A DNA stretch of 14,058 nt from DAOUKH01 sp034420775 (lineage in GTDB: Bacteria; Chloroflexota; Dehalococcoidia; SHYB01): assembly GCA_034420775.1 (NCBI GenBank), contig DAOUKZ010000260.1, positions 1-14,058 on the forward strand. Direction: 5' to 3'. Both the position numbers and the translations under genes were made by a program. Under the pieces are notes generated by a model. That model ran no database searches. It had not been told where the DNA came from and saw only the letters and a program-made list of their open reading frames with translations. Below are positions 12,526-14,058 of this stretch, piece after piece. Each line of letters begins with the position of its first letter. Position 1 is the first letter of the stretch.

Positions 12526-13425
12526 TCAAGCAAACGCGCGGGCCATCTCGCGGTTAGACGCCGCGCCGGCCCCGTCGCGCCCCACCGCGATCACGCCGAC
12601 TGATATCTCGGCGGGGAACAAGTCAACCCCCGCCTCGCAGGCCGCCTGCGGCGTCATGCCCGAGCATATCGACTCGTAGACCTCGCGGGCCAAGACACGC
12701 CGGGCTATCTCCTCACCGATGCCGGTGCAGGCGACGGCGCCGTGCTCGCCCGCGTAGAAGCCGCAGCCGACCAGGGGCGTGTCGCCGACGCGGCCTAGGA
12801 GCATCGGTACACTGCCGCCGGTCGAGCCGGCGACGGCGAAGGTGCCGTCGGGCCCACGCACCACGGCGCCGACGGTGTCGCAGGGATCGGCAGCGCCGCC
12901 GCGAGAGAAGACGGGGTCATAGGCCGCCGGGAAGTTCCACGCGTTCGCCAGGTCGTCCGCCTTCCATCCCCCCTCGGCTTCACCGGAAGCCAGATGTTCC
13001 ACGAGACGGCGGTGGCGCTCCCGCGCCCGCTCGCTGGGAACAATCTCGGCTTCGAGTCCCACGGCCTTGGCGAATGCCGTGGCGCCCGCGCCGGCGAGGA
13101 GCGTGTGCGGCGTGTCGGCGACGCGCCGCGCCGTGAGCACCGGGTTCCGCACCCGCCGCACCGCTGCGACCGCCCCCAAACGGCCCTTCGAGTCCATGAC
13201 GCCGGCATCCAACTCGACGGTCTCGCCATCAAGCCGGAGGACGGCGCCGCTCCCGGCGTTGAACCGCCCGTCGTTCTCCATGACGACGACGGCCTCGACC
13301 GCGGCGTCGAGAGCGTCCCCGCCGTCACGCAGCCGGGCGAGGGCAGCCGCAGCAGCCGCCTCGCAGCCGTCGTTGAGCGCCGTCGGAGCGCCCGCGCCGC
13401 CGTGTACTACGATGGTTGCCGTCAT
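12526..13425 (-). CDS. Isoaspartyl peptidase/L-asparaginase (Ntn hydrolase, Asparaginase_2)
   Basis: The product has 299 residues, ATG at 13425-13423, with only a weak GGACGAG-type ribosome site. The plant-type asparaginase pattern is complete: 'IVVHGGAGAP' (5-14), 'NDGRFNAGSGAVL' (51-63), 'ELDAGVMDSKGRLGAVAAV' (71-89), the autocleavage point before T184 in 'DPCDTVGAVVRGPDGTFAVAGSTGG' and 'GRVGDTPLVGCGFYAGEHGAVACTGIGEE' (211-239). By family knowledge the precursor cleaves itself before T184, which becomes the N-terminal nucleophile that hydrolyses beta-aspartyl dipeptides or asparagine. Residue 183 is Asp where many members have Gly; Asp is also seen in the family. There is no signal peptide. 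It converges on the DUF711 gene and is divergent from isocitrate dehydrogenase; a simple housekeeping or repair role is likely. Confidence 0.9.
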   Translation of the reverse strand: MTATIVVHGGAGAPTALNDGCEAAAAAALARLRDGGDALDAAVEAVVVMENDGRFNAGSGAVLRLDGETVELDAGVMDSKGRLGAVAAVRRVRNPVLTARRVADTPHTLLAGAGATAFAKAVGLEAEIVPSERARERHRRLVEHLASGEAEGGWKADDLANAWNFPAAYDPVFSRGGAADPCDTVGAVVRGPDGTFAVAGSTGGSVPMLLGRVGDTPLVGCGFYAGEHGAVACTGIGEEIARRVLAREVYESICSGMTPQAACEAGVDLFPAEISVGVIAVGRDGAGAASNREMARAFA

Positions 13426-13452
13426 TGCATCTCGTCCGCGTCGGATTCGGCT

Positions 13453-13459
13453 TAGAATA
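13453..13459. promoter_or_regulatory. Symmetric -10 element between isoaspartyl peptidase and isocitrate dehydrogenase genes
   Basis: TTAGAATAG reads TAGAAT on the plus strand (13453-13458, 59 bases before the TTG at 13518) and TATTCT on the minus strand (13459-13454, 28 bases before the ATG at 13425). It is the only AT-rich patch in the gap between the two genes, and no -35 is evident for either direction. Confidence 0.45.
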
Positions 13460-13507
13460 GACCAACGCCCAGACGCAGACGACCGGCCCGCGCCGGCGCA
13501 ATCGGAG

Positions 13508-13512
13508 AGGAG
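13508..13512 (+). promoter_or_regulatory. Shine-Dalgarno site fixing the TTG start of isocitrate dehydrogenase
   Basis: AGGAG, five bases before the TTG at 13518, within GGAGAGGAG. No ATG or GTG in this frame starts the protein before residue 10. Confidence 0.75.
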
Positions 13513-13517
13513 ACCGC

Positions 13518-14058
13518 TTGATTACGAGCCACAAGGCGACGCTGATGGAGGGAGACGGCATCGGCCCCGAGGTGGCGGCCGCGACGCTGCGGGTGCTGGA
13601 GGCGGCGGGAGTCGAGATCGAATGGGACCGGCGGCTCGTCGGCGCGATCGCCCGCGACAGCCTCGGCGCGCTGCTCCCGGAGGAGACGCTCGACTCGATC
13701 CGCGCCAACGCCGTCGGCCTCAAGGCCCCCATCACCACTCCCGTCGGCGAGGGGTTCCCCAGCGTCAACGTGGGGATACGTCAGGCCCTCGACCTCTACG
13801 CCTGCGTCCGCCCCGTCAAGACGATCCCCGGCGTCCCTGCCCGCTACGACGACGTCGACCTCGTCGTCGTGCGCGAGAACACCGAGGACCTCTACGCGGG
13901 CAAGGAGCACGAGGTCGTCCGGGGCGTCATCGAGAGCCTGAAGATCATCACCGAGGCGGCCTCGACCCGCATCGCCGAGTTCGCCTTCCGTTACGCCATC
14001 GCCAACGGGCGCTCCAAGGTCACCGCCGTCCACAAGGCCAACATCATGAAGCTCTCCG
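13518..14058 (+). CDS. Isocitrate dehydrogenase (NAD(P)-dependent, IDH/IPMDH family), N-terminal part
   Basis: The window holds the first 180 codons; the gene continues off the right edge (family length is about 340-360 or more). It starts MITSHKATLMEGDGIGPEVA, the usual nucleotide-binding start of the beta-decarboxylating dehydrogenases. Substrate residues are visible in 'FPSVNVGIRQALDLYACVRPVKT': S82, N84, R88 and R98 form the S-x-N-x3-R pattern of isocitrate dehydrogenase, where isopropylmalate dehydrogenase would have its LR-x-x-L type sequence. R119 in 'VVVRENTEDLYAG', Y126 and K173-x-N175 in 'VHKANIMKLS' complete the N-terminal part of the active site. It converts isocitrate to 2-oxoglutarate and CO2 in the TCA cycle. 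The cofactor determinants lie beyond the edge, so NAD versus NADP cannot be decided; the short-form layout suggests NAD. Confidence 0.88.
   Translation, partial: MITSHKATLMEGDGIGPEVAAATLRVLEAAGVEIEWDRRLVGAIARDSLGALLPEETLDSIRANAVGLKAPITTPVGEGFPSVNVGIRQALDLYACVRPVKTIPGVPARYDDVDLVVVRENTEDLYAGKEHEVVRGVIESLKIITEAASTRIAEFAFRYAIANGRSKVTAVHKANIMKLS

Overview
This is a gene-dense, high-GC bacterial chromosome window with 14 protein-coding genes, two of them cut by the window edges. I see no RNA genes, insertion sequences or CRISPR arrays, and no gene-free stretch longer than about 300 bases. Three things hint at the host: an Rv0121-type PPOX/F420 oxidoreductase, a crowd of amide-cleaving amidohydrolases next to a molybdenum hydroxylase, and frequent TTG/GTG starts behind strong Shine-Dalgarno sites. 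Together they suggest an uncultivated Chloroflexota lineage (Dehalococcoidia/SAR202-like). An actinobacterium or another high-GC phylum is not excluded; this placement is inference.

Left part (1-6015): two divergent operons face away from a 145-bp regulatory gap at 1777-1921. The minus-strand operon encodes an isochorismatase/N-carbamoylsarcosine amidase-type hydrolase, then two polysaccharide-deacetylase/PuuE-type proteins. The genes are joined by 4-base ATGA overlaps, and the second deacetylase runs off the left edge. The plus-strand operon encodes two tandem paralogous ACMSD-type amidohydrolases and an N-acyl-D-amino-acid deacylase-like enzyme. All six predicted products act on C-N, amide or carboxylate bonds, so the block reads as a catabolic island for an unknown amide- or ureide-type compound.

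Middle (6016-7523): a two-gene minus-strand cassette of unknown function, less GC-rich than its surroundings. The first gene encodes an N-terminal ribbon-helix-helix DNA-binding domain with a long Trp-rich body. The second encodes a four-cysteine, putatively zinc-binding protein with a Rossmann-like C-terminus resembling DUF2325. A 6-bp-arm inverted repeat precedes the first gene. The second gene is in the same frame as the first, separated only by a UGA and seven codons, and its expected ATGA-coupled start is one base out of frame at a CCCC run. This is the most novel part of the window.

Right part (7524-14058): a molybdopterin-binding xanthine dehydrogenase/aldehyde oxidase large subunit without adjacent FeS or FAD subunits; a divergent SemiSWEET sugar transporter followed by an SRPBCC protein; a convergent F420/PPOX oxidoreductase; a divergent DUF711 protein; a convergent isoaspartyl peptidase/asparaginase; and a divergent, right-truncated isocitrate dehydrogenase. 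Three of the gaps between divergent genes carry a -10 hexamer that reads as a -10 on both strands (9947-9954, 11246-11252, 13453-13459). Recognisable -35 boxes are generally absent.
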